Under the pieces are notes generated by a model. That model did not search any database. It saw only the letters and a list, made by a program, of their open reading frames with translations, and was not told the origin of the DNA. From positions 1 through 12,854 of the forward strand of contig JAVBNJ010000112.1 of assembly GCA_031551625.1 (NCBI GenBank): a DNA stretch of 12,854 nucleotides. The letters are read 5' to 3'. The translations under genes and the position numbers were made by a program. How positions within the stretch are numbered: position 1 is the stretch's first letter; each line of letters starts with the position of its first letter. The DNA is from JAVBNJ01 sp031551625 (GTDB lineage: Bacteria; Bacteroidota; Bacteroidia; Bacteroidales; UBA932). Positions 1 to 6,195 of this stretch are shown here, in pieces.

Positions 1-495
1 ACCTACGACGGTATTTCGATAGCCTGGGCTATGGTGGAATATATCCACGAACACCCGGCCGCCCGCGCCAAAACGCTTTTTGCGACACACTACCACGAGC
101 TGAACGAAATGGAAGAAGTGTTTCCGCGTGTGAAAAATTACAACGTGTCGGTCAAAGAAAGCAACAACAAAGTAATATTCCTGCGCAAGCTGCAACGCGG
201 CGGCGTAGAACATAGTTTCGGTATTCACGTGGCCAAGATGGCGGGTATGCCGCAGCAAGTGGTAGCCCGTGCCAACGAAATGCTGAAAAAACTGGAAGCA
301 CAACGCCAGTCGCCTTCACAACCTACTGTAAAGGGCGTCGTGAAAAACGAGAACATGCAACTTTCGTTTTTCCAGCTCGACGACCCGGTGCTCACACAAA
401 TCCGTGATGAATTAAAACATATCGACATTAACAGCATGTCGCCGCTTGATGCGTTTGATAAACTACGGGAGATAAAGAAAATTTCGGGGCTGTAA
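1..495 (+). CDS. mutS: DNA mismatch repair ATPase MutS, C-terminal fragment (5' truncated by window)
   Basis: MutS recognises mismatches and, through its ABC-type ATPase domain, recruits MutL. The open frame runs from base 1 to a TAA at 493-495, giving about 164 residues. It opens with TYDGISIAWAMVEYIHEH, the segment directly after Walker B in MutS, followed by AKTLFATHYHELNEME, the conserved ATHYHEL switch, and then HVAKMAGMPQQVVARANEML, the helix-turn-helix dimerisation region. The C-terminal tail (QLSFFQLDDPVLTQIRDEL and SPLDAFDKLREIKK) matches the small C-terminal extension of full-length MutS1. The ATG at 31 is internal and not the start; the mismatch-binding, connector and Walker A/B parts lie upstream of the window. 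A palindrome at 497-529 begins two bases after the stop. I am very sure of the family; MutS2 is unlikely because no Smr domain follows. Confidence 0.97.
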   Translation, partial: TYDGISIAWAMVEYIHEHPAARAKTLFATHYHELNEMEEVFPRVKNYNVSVKESNNKVIFLRKLQRGGVEHSFGIHVAKMAGMPQQVVARANEMLKKLEAQRQSPSQPTVKGVVKNENMQLSFFQLDDPVLTQIRDELKHIDINSMSPLDAFDKLREIKKISGL

Positions 496-496
496 T

Positions 497-529
497 AGAT
501 TTAACAAATTCTAAAAATTTGTCAGATCT
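497..529. repeat. Imperfect 14-bp-arm palindrome after mutS (REP-like or weak terminator)
   Basis: The left arm 497-510 (AGATTTAACAAATT) and right arm 516-529 (AATTTGTCAGATCT) are inverted copies separated by five bases (CTAAA). The inner seven pairs (ACAAATT/AATTTGT) are perfect; the outer seven contain one G-U wobble and one A-C mismatch. It lies immediately after the mutS stop and 30 bp before the next GTG start. No T-tract follows, so it is not a textbook intrinsic terminator. Its form resembles short dispersed palindromes common in Bacteroidetes intergenic DNA, but only one copy is present here, so calling it a dispersed repeat is inference. Confidence 0.6.
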
Positions 530-537
530 GAAGCATA

Positions 538-558
538 ATGAAGAAGCTATTTAGCTAG
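538..558 (+). other. Six-codon upstream ORF (MKKLFS) before the GTG start
   Basis: ATG AAG AAG CTA TTT AGC TAG occupies 538-558 and ends one base before the GTG at 560 that opens the next gene. It is the only ATG between the mutS stop and that GTG, and it is out of frame with the downstream gene. It may be a leader peptide allowing termination-reinitiation, or simply chance. There is no codon-level evidence that it is translated. Confidence 0.25.
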
Positions 559-559
559 T

Positions 560-1969
560 GTGAAAAAAGAAAACCAACATATCGAATTTAAATCGGGCTT
601 CAACGACGAAGTAATTGAAACGCTGACGGCATTTGCCAATACGAATGGCGGAAAAGTGTTGGTGGGAGTGGCCGACAATGGTGCGCCTGTAAAAGGCTTT
701 ACGATTGGCAAAGAAAGTATCCAGAAATGGTTGAACGAAATAAAAACAAAAACGCAACCGGCTGTTATTCCCAATGCAGAGGTTATAGCATACAAGGGGC
801 ACGAAATAGTTGAATTTTCGGTACAGGAATTTCCGGTCAAACCGGTAGCTTGCAGGGGGCGCTATTTCCGGCGGGTAAAAAATGCAAATCATCAGCTATC
901 ACCTGTCGAAATTTCGGATATGAGCATGGGGTCGTTGCAAGTATCATGGGACTCGTATGCTGCAACAGGAGCTACGTTGAAGGATGTTGATTTGTTGAAA
1001 GTAAAACAGTTTATTCAAAAAGTGAATGCCACAAAACGCTTTGAACTAAAAGGTACATGGAAGGAATGTTTAGAGAAATTACGTTTGATTGCGAATGGCA
1101 AAGTAACGAATGCGGCGCTATTGTTATTTGCAAAGAACGATATACTGTACAATGTGCATTTGGGCCGTTTCAAAACACCTTCGTTGATTGTGGACGACAA
1201 AATGCTCCGCCTGCCATTGTTCGAAGCGGTAGAAGAAACGATGAAGTATTTGATTTCGCATATTCAGGTGGCGTTTGAGATCACCGGAAAGACTACGCAA
1301 CGGACGGAAATATTCGAATATCCGTTGCCGGCCTTGCGGGAGTTGGTATTAAATGCATTGATACATCGCGATTACCTGAGTCCGGTGGATGTGCAAATAA
1401 AAATATTTGACAATTATATTACATTTTTCAATCCGGGTCAACTCTATGGAAACCTTACGGTAGAAGACTTGAAGACGAATGCCTATCAAGCCTATGCCAG
1501 AAATAAATTACTTGCCGAAGCATTTTACCTGACCGGCGATATTGAGAAATACGGTAGCGGATTCCAGCGTATCCGTGGAGAATTGGAGGCTTACCCTACG
1601 ATGAAATTGGAATGTCAAGAAATAGCTAATGGATTTTTGGCGACGTTAAGATATACCGAAAGAAAAACCGGAACGACCACCCCTAAAGGTACCCCTAAAG
1701 GTACCCCTAAAGGTACCCCTAAAGGTACCCCTAAAGGTACCCCTAAAAAAAATGAACACCTTGATCCGGTGATAACTGGCGATATTACGCCGGGCGAAGA
1801 AAGAGTATTAGGGATAATTAGCCAAAACGCTAGAATTACTCGCGAAGAAATGGCTGATGAACTTAATGTGAGTGTAAATGCTATAAAACGACATATTAAA
1901 GGTCTGAAAGCAAAAGGAAGACTGGTAAGAAATGGTCGTAAAATAGGAATATGGGAGATAATAAAATGA
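560..1969 (+). CDS. AlbA_2 / HATPase_c_4 / winged-helix protein with PKGT-repeat linker (putative transcriptional regulator)
   Basis: A 469-residue protein with three modules. Residues about 6-122 form an AlbA_2 (Schlafen-type) nucleic-acid-binding domain, with HIEFKSGFNDEVIETLTAFA and NTNGG near 28-31. Residues about 250-365 look like HATPase_c_4 (the RecG-like C-terminal domain of Pfam, not helicase RecG): an N-box RELVLNALIHRDY at 260-272 and a G-rich EKYGSGFQRI at 329-338. Residues about 410-469 are a winged helix-turn-helix (ITREEMADELNVSVNAIKRH). Between the last two lies a TPKG repeat linker, residues 374-397. The family is widespread and mostly uncharacterised; a DNA-binding, ATP-sensing regulator is the usual inference. 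The start is GTG at 560: an in-frame TGA at 539-541 excludes an earlier one, and the AlbA_2 domain begins at once. The stop overlaps the next ATG (ATGA), suggesting translational coupling to the GH3 gene. Confidence 0.85.
   Translation: MKKENQHIEFKSGFNDEVIETLTAFANTNGGKVLVGVADNGAPVKGFTIGKESIQKWLNEIKTKTQPAVIPNAEVIAYKGHEIVEFSVQEFPVKPVACRGRYFRRVKNANHQLSPVEISDMSMGSLQVSWDSYAATGATLKDVDLLKVKQFIQKVNATKRFELKGTWKECLEKLRLIANGKVTNAALLLFAKNDILYNVHLGRFKTPSLIVDDKMLRLPLFEAVEETMKYLISHIQVAFEITGKTTQRTEIFEYPLPALRELVLNALIHRDYLSPVDVQIKIFDNYITFFNPGQLYGNLTVEDLKTNAYQAYARNKLLAEAFYLTGDIEKYGSGFQRIRGELEAYPTMKLECQEIANGFLATLRYTERKTGTTTPKGTPKGTPKGTPKGTPKGTPKKNEHLDPVITGDITPGEERVLGIISQNARITREEMADELNVSVNAIKRHIKGLKAKGRLVRNGRKIGIWEIIK
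1682..1747 (+). repeat. 12-bp tandem repeat, 5.5 copies, encoding (PKGT)5-PK
   Basis: The unit CCTAAAGGTACC occurs five times without a single mismatch (1682-1693, 1694-1705, 1706-1717, 1718-1729, 1730-1741), followed by a half unit CCTAAA. The unit length is a multiple of three, so gain or loss of copies changes the linker by four residues without shifting the frame. Perfect identity at the DNA level, including third codon positions, indicates recent slippage expansion instead of long-term selection on the peptide. Each unit contains GGTACC. The array sits in the linker between the ATPase-like module and the C-terminal winged helix. Confidence 0.97.
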
Positions 1970-3489
1970 ATATATTAACCACCATAGTACGTTCGCTGAC
2001 CGCATCTCGTCTACGAAAATTAGACGAGAGCCGTCGTGCGCCGCAGGCTTTTCAACAGTCGATTTTTAATTCACTGATTGTAGCCGGACGAGAAACACAA
2101 TTCGGAGCGCAATATGTTTTTAAGGATATTTCGACGCTTGAGCAGTTTCAGCAACGGGTGTCGTTGCATGAATACGATGCGTTGAAACCATATATTGACC
2201 GTATGCGAAGCGGCGAACAACATGTGTTGTGGAACACGCCGGTGCATTGGTTTGCCAAATCGAGCGGAACAACAGCCGATAAAAGCAAATTCATTCCCGT
2301 AAGCAACGAGTCGCTGCAACGCTGCCACTACCAAAGTACGAAAGATGTGTTGATGTTTTACATTAACAATTATCCGAAATCCAGATTGTTTAATGGGCGT
2401 GCTCTCACGCTTGGTGGGAGCCATAGACCGGAAGTTGATGGAAATATCCGTAGCGGCGACTTGTCGGCATTGCTGATCCAAAATTCGCCATGGTATGCCG
2501 AGATTGTGCGTACACCACCGCGCGAGGTGTCGCTTATTGCTGATTTTGAAACCAAAGTACAACGCATTGCCGAAATTGTTACCAAACAAAATGTAACGAA
2601 TTTTTCCGGTGTGCCTTCGTGGAACCTGGTACTGATGAAGCGGATTCTCGAAGTGTCGGGCAAGAAAAATCTGCTGGAGGTGTGGCCCAACCTGGAACTG
2701 TTCATGCACGGCGGCATCAGCTTTGTGCCCTATCGCGAACAGTACCGCCAACTTATTCCGTCGGACGATATGCATTACATGGAAACATACAATGCTTCCG
2801 AAGGATTCTTTGCCATACAGGACGACCCGAAAGATGCCTCCATGTTTTTGTTGGTCGATGCCGGTATTTTCTACGAATTCATCCCGATGAATAAACTGGC
2901 CGAAGCGCAAGCCGGCACATTTACGGCATTCGATACGGTAGAAACAGTAAAAGCAGGCGTGAACTATGCCATGGTTATTACTACCAATGGCGGTCTTTGG
3001 CGTTACCTGATCGGCGATACGGTAATGTTCAAATCGCTCTATCCGCATAAGATAAAAATAACCGGACGCACGCGCCATTTCATCAATGTATTCGGTGAAG
3101 AACTGATTGTTGATAATGTTATTGCTGCACTCAAAGCGACTTGCCACGCTACCGGAGCGCAAGTAAGTAACTATACCGTAGCGCCTATTTTTATGGATGC
3201 TTCGGCAAAAGGGGCGCATGAATGGGTGATGGAATTTGAAACGCCACCTGCCGATATTGATGCCTTTGCCACGGTGCTGGATAAGGAATTATGCAATGTT
3301 AACTCCGACTACGAAGCCAAGCGATCCAATAACACTACACTTAACAAGCTTGTATTGACAGTTGTTCCGAAAGGTACCTTTTATGAATGGATGCGTAGCC
3401 GTGGAAAACTCGGTGGACAAAATAAAGTGCCGCCGCTTTACAATACCCGCGAATATGTGGAGGCGTTGAAAAAATTATGTATTGTTTGA
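1966..3489 (+). CDS. GH3 auxin-responsive-promoter family protein (ANL-type acyl-adenylating / amido synthetase)
   Basis: GH3 proteins belong to the adenylate-forming (ANL) superfamily; characterised plant members join carboxylic acids to amino acids through an acyl-AMP. Counting from ATG 1966, this 507-residue protein has the ATP-binding loop SSGTTADKSKFIP (99-111), the acceptor-region motif YMETYNASEGFF (271-282), LWRYLIGDTVMF (344-355, with the ribose-binding Asp351) and the hinge ITGRTRHFINVFGEEL (365-380), so the catalytic machinery looks intact. An ATG at 1951 is also open, but 1966 is preferred: it makes an ATGA overlap with the upstream stop, and the resulting N-terminus (MNILTTIVRSL) matches the usual start of bacterial GH3 proteins. 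Bacterial substrates are largely unknown, so no product is claimed. It is probably co-transcribed with the upstream AlbA_2 protein gene. Confidence 0.9.
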   Translation: MNILTTIVRSLTASRLRKLDESRRAPQAFQQSIFNSLIVAGRETQFGAQYVFKDISTLEQFQQRVSLHEYDALKPYIDRMRSGEQHVLWNTPVHWFAKSSGTTADKSKFIPVSNESLQRCHYQSTKDVLMFYINNYPKSRLFNGRALTLGGSHRPEVDGNIRSGDLSALLIQNSPWYAEIVRTPPREVSLIADFETKVQRIAEIVTKQNVTNFSGVPSWNLVLMKRILEVSGKKNLLEVWPNLELFMHGGISFVPYREQYRQLIPSDDMHYMETYNASEGFFAIQDDPKDASMFLLVDAGIFYEFIPMNKLAEAQAGTFTAFDTVETVKAGVNYAMVITTNGGLWRYLIGDTVMFKSLYPHKIKITGRTRHFINVFGEELIVDNVIAALKATCHATGAQVSNYTVAPIFMDASAKGAHEWVMEFETPPADIDAFATVLDKELCNVNSDYEAKRSNNTTLNKLVLTVVPKGTFYEWMRSRGKLGGQNKVPPLYNTREYVEALKKLCIV

Positions 3490-3495
3490 TTTTAG

Positions 3496-3503
3496 TATAT
3501 TTG
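3496..3503 (+). promoter_or_regulatory. Bacteroidetes-type -7 box upstream of first OMP gene
   Basis: TATATTTG fits TAnnTTTG exactly and lies 17 bp before the ATG at 3521, in the short gap after the GH3 stop. No TTTG was found at the ideal 19-21 bp upstream, so the -33 part is weak. This suggests the barrel gene can be transcribed independently of GH3. Confidence 0.45.
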
Positions 3504-3520
3504 TAAATAATTTAAAACCT

Positions 3521-4183
3521 ATGAAAAAATATATTTTGTTAGCTGTTGCTACCTTGCTTACGATAGGTGGTTATGCACAGGACGACGACGATAACCGTAT
3601 CGTGTTTGGTATAAAAGCAGGCCTTAACCTGTCGACAATCACAGATGCTAACCTGAAAATAATTTCTACCAGTAATGTAAGCGATCACTACATTGATGGT
3701 AGCAAAGTGTTGGCTGGATTTTTTATTGGCGGGCATGTAAATTTTAATTTTACGGAACACATTGGGTTGCAACCCGAGCTGATGTTTACGATGCTTGGCG
3801 GACAAAGCGACGATTGGGTTTCAACCATGAGTACGCGCTATAATTACCTTACTGTTCCCGTACTGCTTGATGTGAAGTTTGACGATTTCAGTATTTTTGT
3901 CGGTCCGCAATTTGGCTTTAATGTATACCGGCGGGGAGCGCTCAACGGCGTAGAGTTCGAGGGAAAAGATTACGATGCCGCATTGGAATCGGTAGGATTG
4001 AAATTTAATGTATTTGATATTGCAGCTACCATTGGTTTGCAGTATGCATTTGAAAGCAGTTTCCTGGTTAGTGCCCGCTACACGTTAAGCTTGAATCCTG
4101 TTATCCGCCCTGAAACTGACGATATGGAAATTACCGGTGGCGGTAACCGCGTGTGGCAAATCGGCGTAGGGTATCAATTTTAA
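3521..4183 (+). CDS. Outer-membrane beta-barrel protein (PF13568-type porin family), paralogue 1
   Basis: A 220-residue secreted protein. MKKYILLAVATLLTIGGYA is a Sec signal peptide with cleavage expected at A19|Q20, leaving an N-terminal Gln as is typical of Bacteroidetes signal-peptidase I substrates; a DDDDN stretch follows. The mature part alternates polar and hydrophobic residues as in a small barrel, with family landmarks GIKAGLNLST, LAGFFIGGHVNFNF, GLQPELMFTMLGG, YNYLTVPVLLDVKF and FSIFVGPQFGFNVY, and ends WQIGVGYQF, with the terminal Phe expected of a protein inserted in the outer membrane. A TTG at 3482 would give 13 extra residues before the signal peptide and is rejected. It shares these landmarks, in order, with the 5104-5685 protein. 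The specific role (structural, adhesin or transport) cannot be told from sequence. Confidence 0.88.
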   Translation: MKKYILLAVATLLTIGGYAQDDDDNRIVFGIKAGLNLSTITDANLKIISTSNVSDHYIDGSKVLAGFFIGGHVNFNFTEHIGLQPELMFTMLGGQSDDWVSTMSTRYNYLTVPVLLDVKFDDFSIFVGPQFGFNVYRRGALNGVEFEGKDYDAALESVGLKFNVFDIAATIGLQYAFESSFLVSARYTLSLNPVIRPETDDMEITGGGNRVWQIGVGYQF

Positions 4184-4191
4184 ATAATTTT

Positions 4192-4278
4192 CCCACAAAG
4201 GAACAAAGAGCGCGAAGATTGCTTCGTACCGCGCAATGATGAACCTTGTAAACTTTGTGCTCTTCGTGTCTTTGTGAG
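4192..4278. repeat. Imperfect inverted repeat with CACRAAG heptamers
   Basis: The 110-bp gap between the barrel gene and the dipeptidase gene is almost filled by an inverted repeat. Arms 4192-4218 and 4252-4278 match at 20 of 27 positions. On the minus strand the right arm reads CACAAAG-A-CACGAAG-AG-CACAAAG, three heptamers at 8-9 bp steps; the left arm keeps the same register (CACAAAG, AACAAAG, CGCGAAG). Inside lies a small hairpin, CGAAG (4213-4217) with CTTCG (4222-4226) around ATTG. The element ends 15 bp before the dipeptidase ATG. No coding potential or clear promoter was seen in the gap. Similar CACAAAG/CACGAAG intergenic repeats are, to my recollection, frequent in Bacteroidetes. Confidence 0.75.
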
Positions 4279-4293
4279 AGTTAAAATAATTAG

Positions 4294-5022
4294 ATGAAAA
4301 ACTTATTTCTACTTTCTATTGTTGCTGTTGCATTGTTTGCATGCAAGCAAAATACTCCGCAAATAATACCCGCCGATCCGCATTTCAATGCCTGTTGCCT
4401 GCATGAGCACGAACCGCTGGCAAAAGATACTGAATTAGAACAACTCGGTTTAACGGATGTGGCTTCGCTTGATCCGGGTATTATTGTGCAAATGGTGTAT
4501 TGCACGCCCTACAATTTTATGGGTAAAGTATTATACAGTGACATCAGCCGCGCTTACCTGCAACCCGACGTAGCGCAAAAATTATTGAAGGCTTACAAGG
4601 CAGTGAAAAAAATGCGCCCCGATTTAACATTAGTAGTGTATGATGCTGCGCGGCCGATTGCTATCCAACGTGAAATGTGGGATATGGTGAAAGGTACCGA
4701 ATGGGATTACTATGTGGCCAATCCCAATAAAGGCGGAGGCATGCATAACTTTGGTGCTGCGGTCGATTTGACATTGATCGACTGTACCGGCAAGCCCCTT
4801 GACATGGGCACGCCTTATGATTACTTCGGTTATGAAGCAAATACCGACAAGGAAGACGAGTTGGTAAAAACAGGACGTATTACTCCGCGCGAACTGGAAA
4901 ACCGCTTGCTGCTCCGAAAAGTGATGACCGATGCCGGTTTTCGAACTATTAAAAGCGAATGGTGGCATTTCAACTCCTGTTCACTCGACGAAGCGAAACA
5001 ATTATATAAGGTAATTGAGTAG
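4294..5022 (+). CDS. ddpX: D-alanyl-D-alanine dipeptidase, VanX/DdpX type (M15D), predicted lipoprotein
   Basis: VanX/DdpX enzymes are zinc dipeptidases that split D-Ala-D-Ala. This 242-residue protein has the full active site: VVYDAARP with Arg120, GGGMHNFGAAVDLTL with zinc ligands His151 and Asp158, and SEWWHFNS with the catalytic Glu222 and ligand His225. The N-terminus (MKNLFLLSIVAVALFAC) is a lipoprotein signal with lipobox LFAC and Cys17; no acidic surface-export signal follows the Cys (CKQNTPQ), so a periplasm-facing lipoprotein is inferred. It is longer than cytoplasmic VanX (about 200 residues) because of this leader and an extra segment (18-55). No vanH or vanA ligase is nearby, so a role in using or recycling peptidoglycan D-Ala-D-Ala is more likely than glycopeptide resistance. 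It is flanked by two paralogous barrel genes. Confidence 0.92.
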   Translation: MKNLFLLSIVAVALFACKQNTPQIIPADPHFNACCLHEHEPLAKDTELEQLGLTDVASLDPGIIVQMVYCTPYNFMGKVLYSDISRAYLQPDVAQKLLKAYKAVKKMRPDLTLVVYDAARPIAIQREMWDMVKGTEWDYYVANPNKGGGMHNFGAAVDLTLIDCTGKPLDMGTPYDYFGYEANTDKEDELVKTGRITPRELENRLLLRKVMTDAGFRTIKSEWWHFNSCSLDEAKQLYKVIE

Positions 5023-5046
5023 CTCGAAAAAATGGCACGATATTTG
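5015..5046 (+). promoter_or_regulatory. Probable promoter of second OMP gene
   Basis: TTG at 5015-5017 and GATATTTG at 5039-5046 are 21 bp apart, close to the Bacteroidetes TTTG / TAnnTTTG arrangement with one mismatch in the -7 box. The -33 part overlaps the end of the dipeptidase gene. An A/T-rich leader of roughly 50 bases follows before the ATG at 5104. Confidence 0.45.
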
Positions 5047-5103
5047 TTAAGAACTGCCTGAATTATAATTTTAAACTATTTATTAATTAAAAAACAAAAA
5101 TTT

Positions 5104-5685
5104 ATGAAAAAACTTTTGATTGTTATTGCAGCCCTGGCTGTGAGTGTAGGTGCTAATGCACAAATTAAATTCGGTGCAAAAGCCGGTTTGAACTTGTCGC
5201 AGATTAGTGCAAGTGATCAAGACGGAGCGGAAGCTACTAGTATGCTGCCTGGTTTCTTTGTGAGTGGTCATGCTAATTTTGGGTTGGGCCAATTCTTTGG
5301 AGTACAGCCCGAGTTGATGTTCTCAATGCAAGGCGGAAAGGAGGAGGATATGTCTATGCACTTGAATTATATTAATATACCTGTATTATTCGAGGTAAAA
5401 CCTATTGCAAATTTCAGTATTTTTGTCGGGCCTCAAATAGGATTTAACTTATATAAATCAGCTTCGGCAGGAGGTGTTACTATTTCAGGATCTCAGTTTG
5501 AAGAGATGATTGCAAAAGTAAATACCATTGATTTTGCCGCTGTGGTGGGTGTGCAGTATGCTGTACTGGATCATTTCTTGATTAGCGCCCGTTACAATAT
5601 TGGGTTTACTCCTACACTTGATATCGATGGTGTAGGTGGAATGACCAATCGTGTTATCCAAATAGGCGTTGGCTACCAATTCTAA
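5104..5685 (+). CDS. Outer-membrane beta-barrel protein (PF13568-type porin family), paralogue 2
   Basis: A 193-residue protein with a signal peptide MKKLLIVIAALAVSVGANA and cleavage expected at A19|Q20, exactly as in the paralogue at 3521-4183. The mature protein repeats the same landmarks in order: KFGAKAGLNLSQ, LPGFFVSGHANFG, GVQPELMFSMQGG, LNYINIPVLFEVK, FSIFVGPQIGFNLY, and the C-terminal IQIGVGYQF ending in Phe. It is 27 residues shorter, mainly because it lacks the acidic DDDD start and has shorter loops. Location in the outer membrane is inferred from these features; ligand and function are unknown. It is followed by a strong terminator, and probably has its own promoter at 5015-5046. 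Confidence 0.88.
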   Translation: MKKLLIVIAALAVSVGANAQIKFGAKAGLNLSQISASDQDGAEATSMLPGFFVSGHANFGLGQFFGVQPELMFSMQGGKEEDMSMHLNYINIPVLFEVKPIANFSIFVGPQIGFNLYKSASAGGVTISGSQFEEMIAKVNTIDFAAVVGVQYAVLDHFLISARYNIGFTPTLDIDGVGGMTNRVIQIGVGYQF

Positions 5686-5708
5686 TTCTTGAAAAATATT
5701 TTAGAGAG

Positions 5709-5735
5709 CGCATCAACAAAGTTGGTGCGTTTTTT
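5709..5735 (+). terminator. Rho-independent terminator after second OMP gene
   Basis: CGCATCAAC (5709-5717) pairs with GTTGGTGCG (5721-5729) as a 9-bp stem with one G-U wobble and an AAA loop, followed by six T residues (5730-5735). It lies 23 bp past the barrel stop. The T-tract overlaps the recX stop codon (TTA at 5734-5736 on this strand), so it separates two convergent genes within a 48-bp gap. The A-tract on the other side is too distant to make a strong terminator for recX. Confidence 0.88.
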
Positions 5736-6192
5736 ATTTTGAAAAATTCGTTAGTAAGTCATACACTACATTGTATTCATATCCCTTGCTTACCGCAAAC
5801 CGCAATAATTTTACTTTAAGTTCTTCGGATGAGGTGGTGGTTTTGAGTGTAGCATTTTTTCGTTTCAGCAAGGCCAGCAATTCTTTTTTGTAATCGTTGG
5901 CATCTATTTCTTTCAGTGCCTCGGCAATAATTGGGGTGCTGATTTTTTTTGCTTGCAGCGCTTGCCGTATTTTCAAGATGCCCCAATGAGACAAGCGGTA
6001 TTTGTCGCGCACAAAGGCATGGGCGTAGCGTGTTTCGTCAATAAATTTATCGGCTAGTAATTTTACAACTATTGCCTTCGCCTCTTTTTCCGGAACTTCC
6101 CATTTGTGCAGTTTTTTCTGCACATCAGCTATGCATTTCTCGCTGCGACTACACAGGTGTTGCAATCGGGCTAATGCTTGTTCAGAAGTCAT
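5734..6192 (-). CDS. recX: Regulatory protein RecX
   Basis: RecX binds RecA filaments and limits their activity in recombination and the SOS response. This 152-residue protein is of normal size, all-helical in character, and shows the family core: ALARLQHLCSRSEKCIADV near 6-24 (first helical repeat), then LLADKFIDETRYAHAFVRDK (45-64) and the adjoining YRLSHWGILKIRQALQAK, the most conserved RecX segment (hydrophobic-D-E-x-R-[YF]-A). The start at 6192 is only 3 bp after the ldcA stop, so the two genes form one transcription unit read from the ldcA promoter. recA is not in the window, which is common in this phylum. The Lys-rich tail (101-130) has no recognisable motif. Confidence 0.93.
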   Translation of the reverse strand: MTSEQALARLQHLCSRSEKCIADVQKKLHKWEVPEKEAKAIVVKLLADKFIDETRYAHAFVRDKYRLSHWGILKIRQALQAKKISTPIIAEALKEIDANDYKKELLALLKRKNATLKTTTSSEELKVKLLRFAVSKGYEYNVVYDLLTNFSK

Positions 6193-6195
6193 AAA

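Noticed and set aside
1682..1747. Tandem repeat considered as a CRISPR or iteron origin
   Set aside because: There are no spacers, the unit is only 12 bp, it is in frame inside a coding sequence, and no replication gene is nearby.
560..1969. RecG helicase
   Set aside because: There are no helicase motifs; only the HATPase_c_4 domain, often labelled RecG-like, is present.
2071..3219. A 382-codon open frame antisense to the GH3 gene
   Set aside because: It lies entirely opposite a gene with clear motifs, and its translation is rich in Arg, His and Cys with no domain; it is a coding shadow.
3368..3380. AAAGGTACC also at about 3370 and 4690, as possible relatives of the minisatellite unit
   Set aside because: Each is a single short match within a coding sequence, compatible with chance and codon use.
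3482..3520. TTG at 3482 as the start of the first barrel protein
   Set aside because: It would overlap the GH3 gene and place 13 residues ahead of a canonical signal peptide.
4294..5022. Vancomycin resistance (vanX of a van operon)
   Set aside because: No vanH dehydrogenase, D-Ala-D-Lac ligase or VanRS pair is present, and the protein has a lipoprotein signal; an envelope dipeptidase is more likely.
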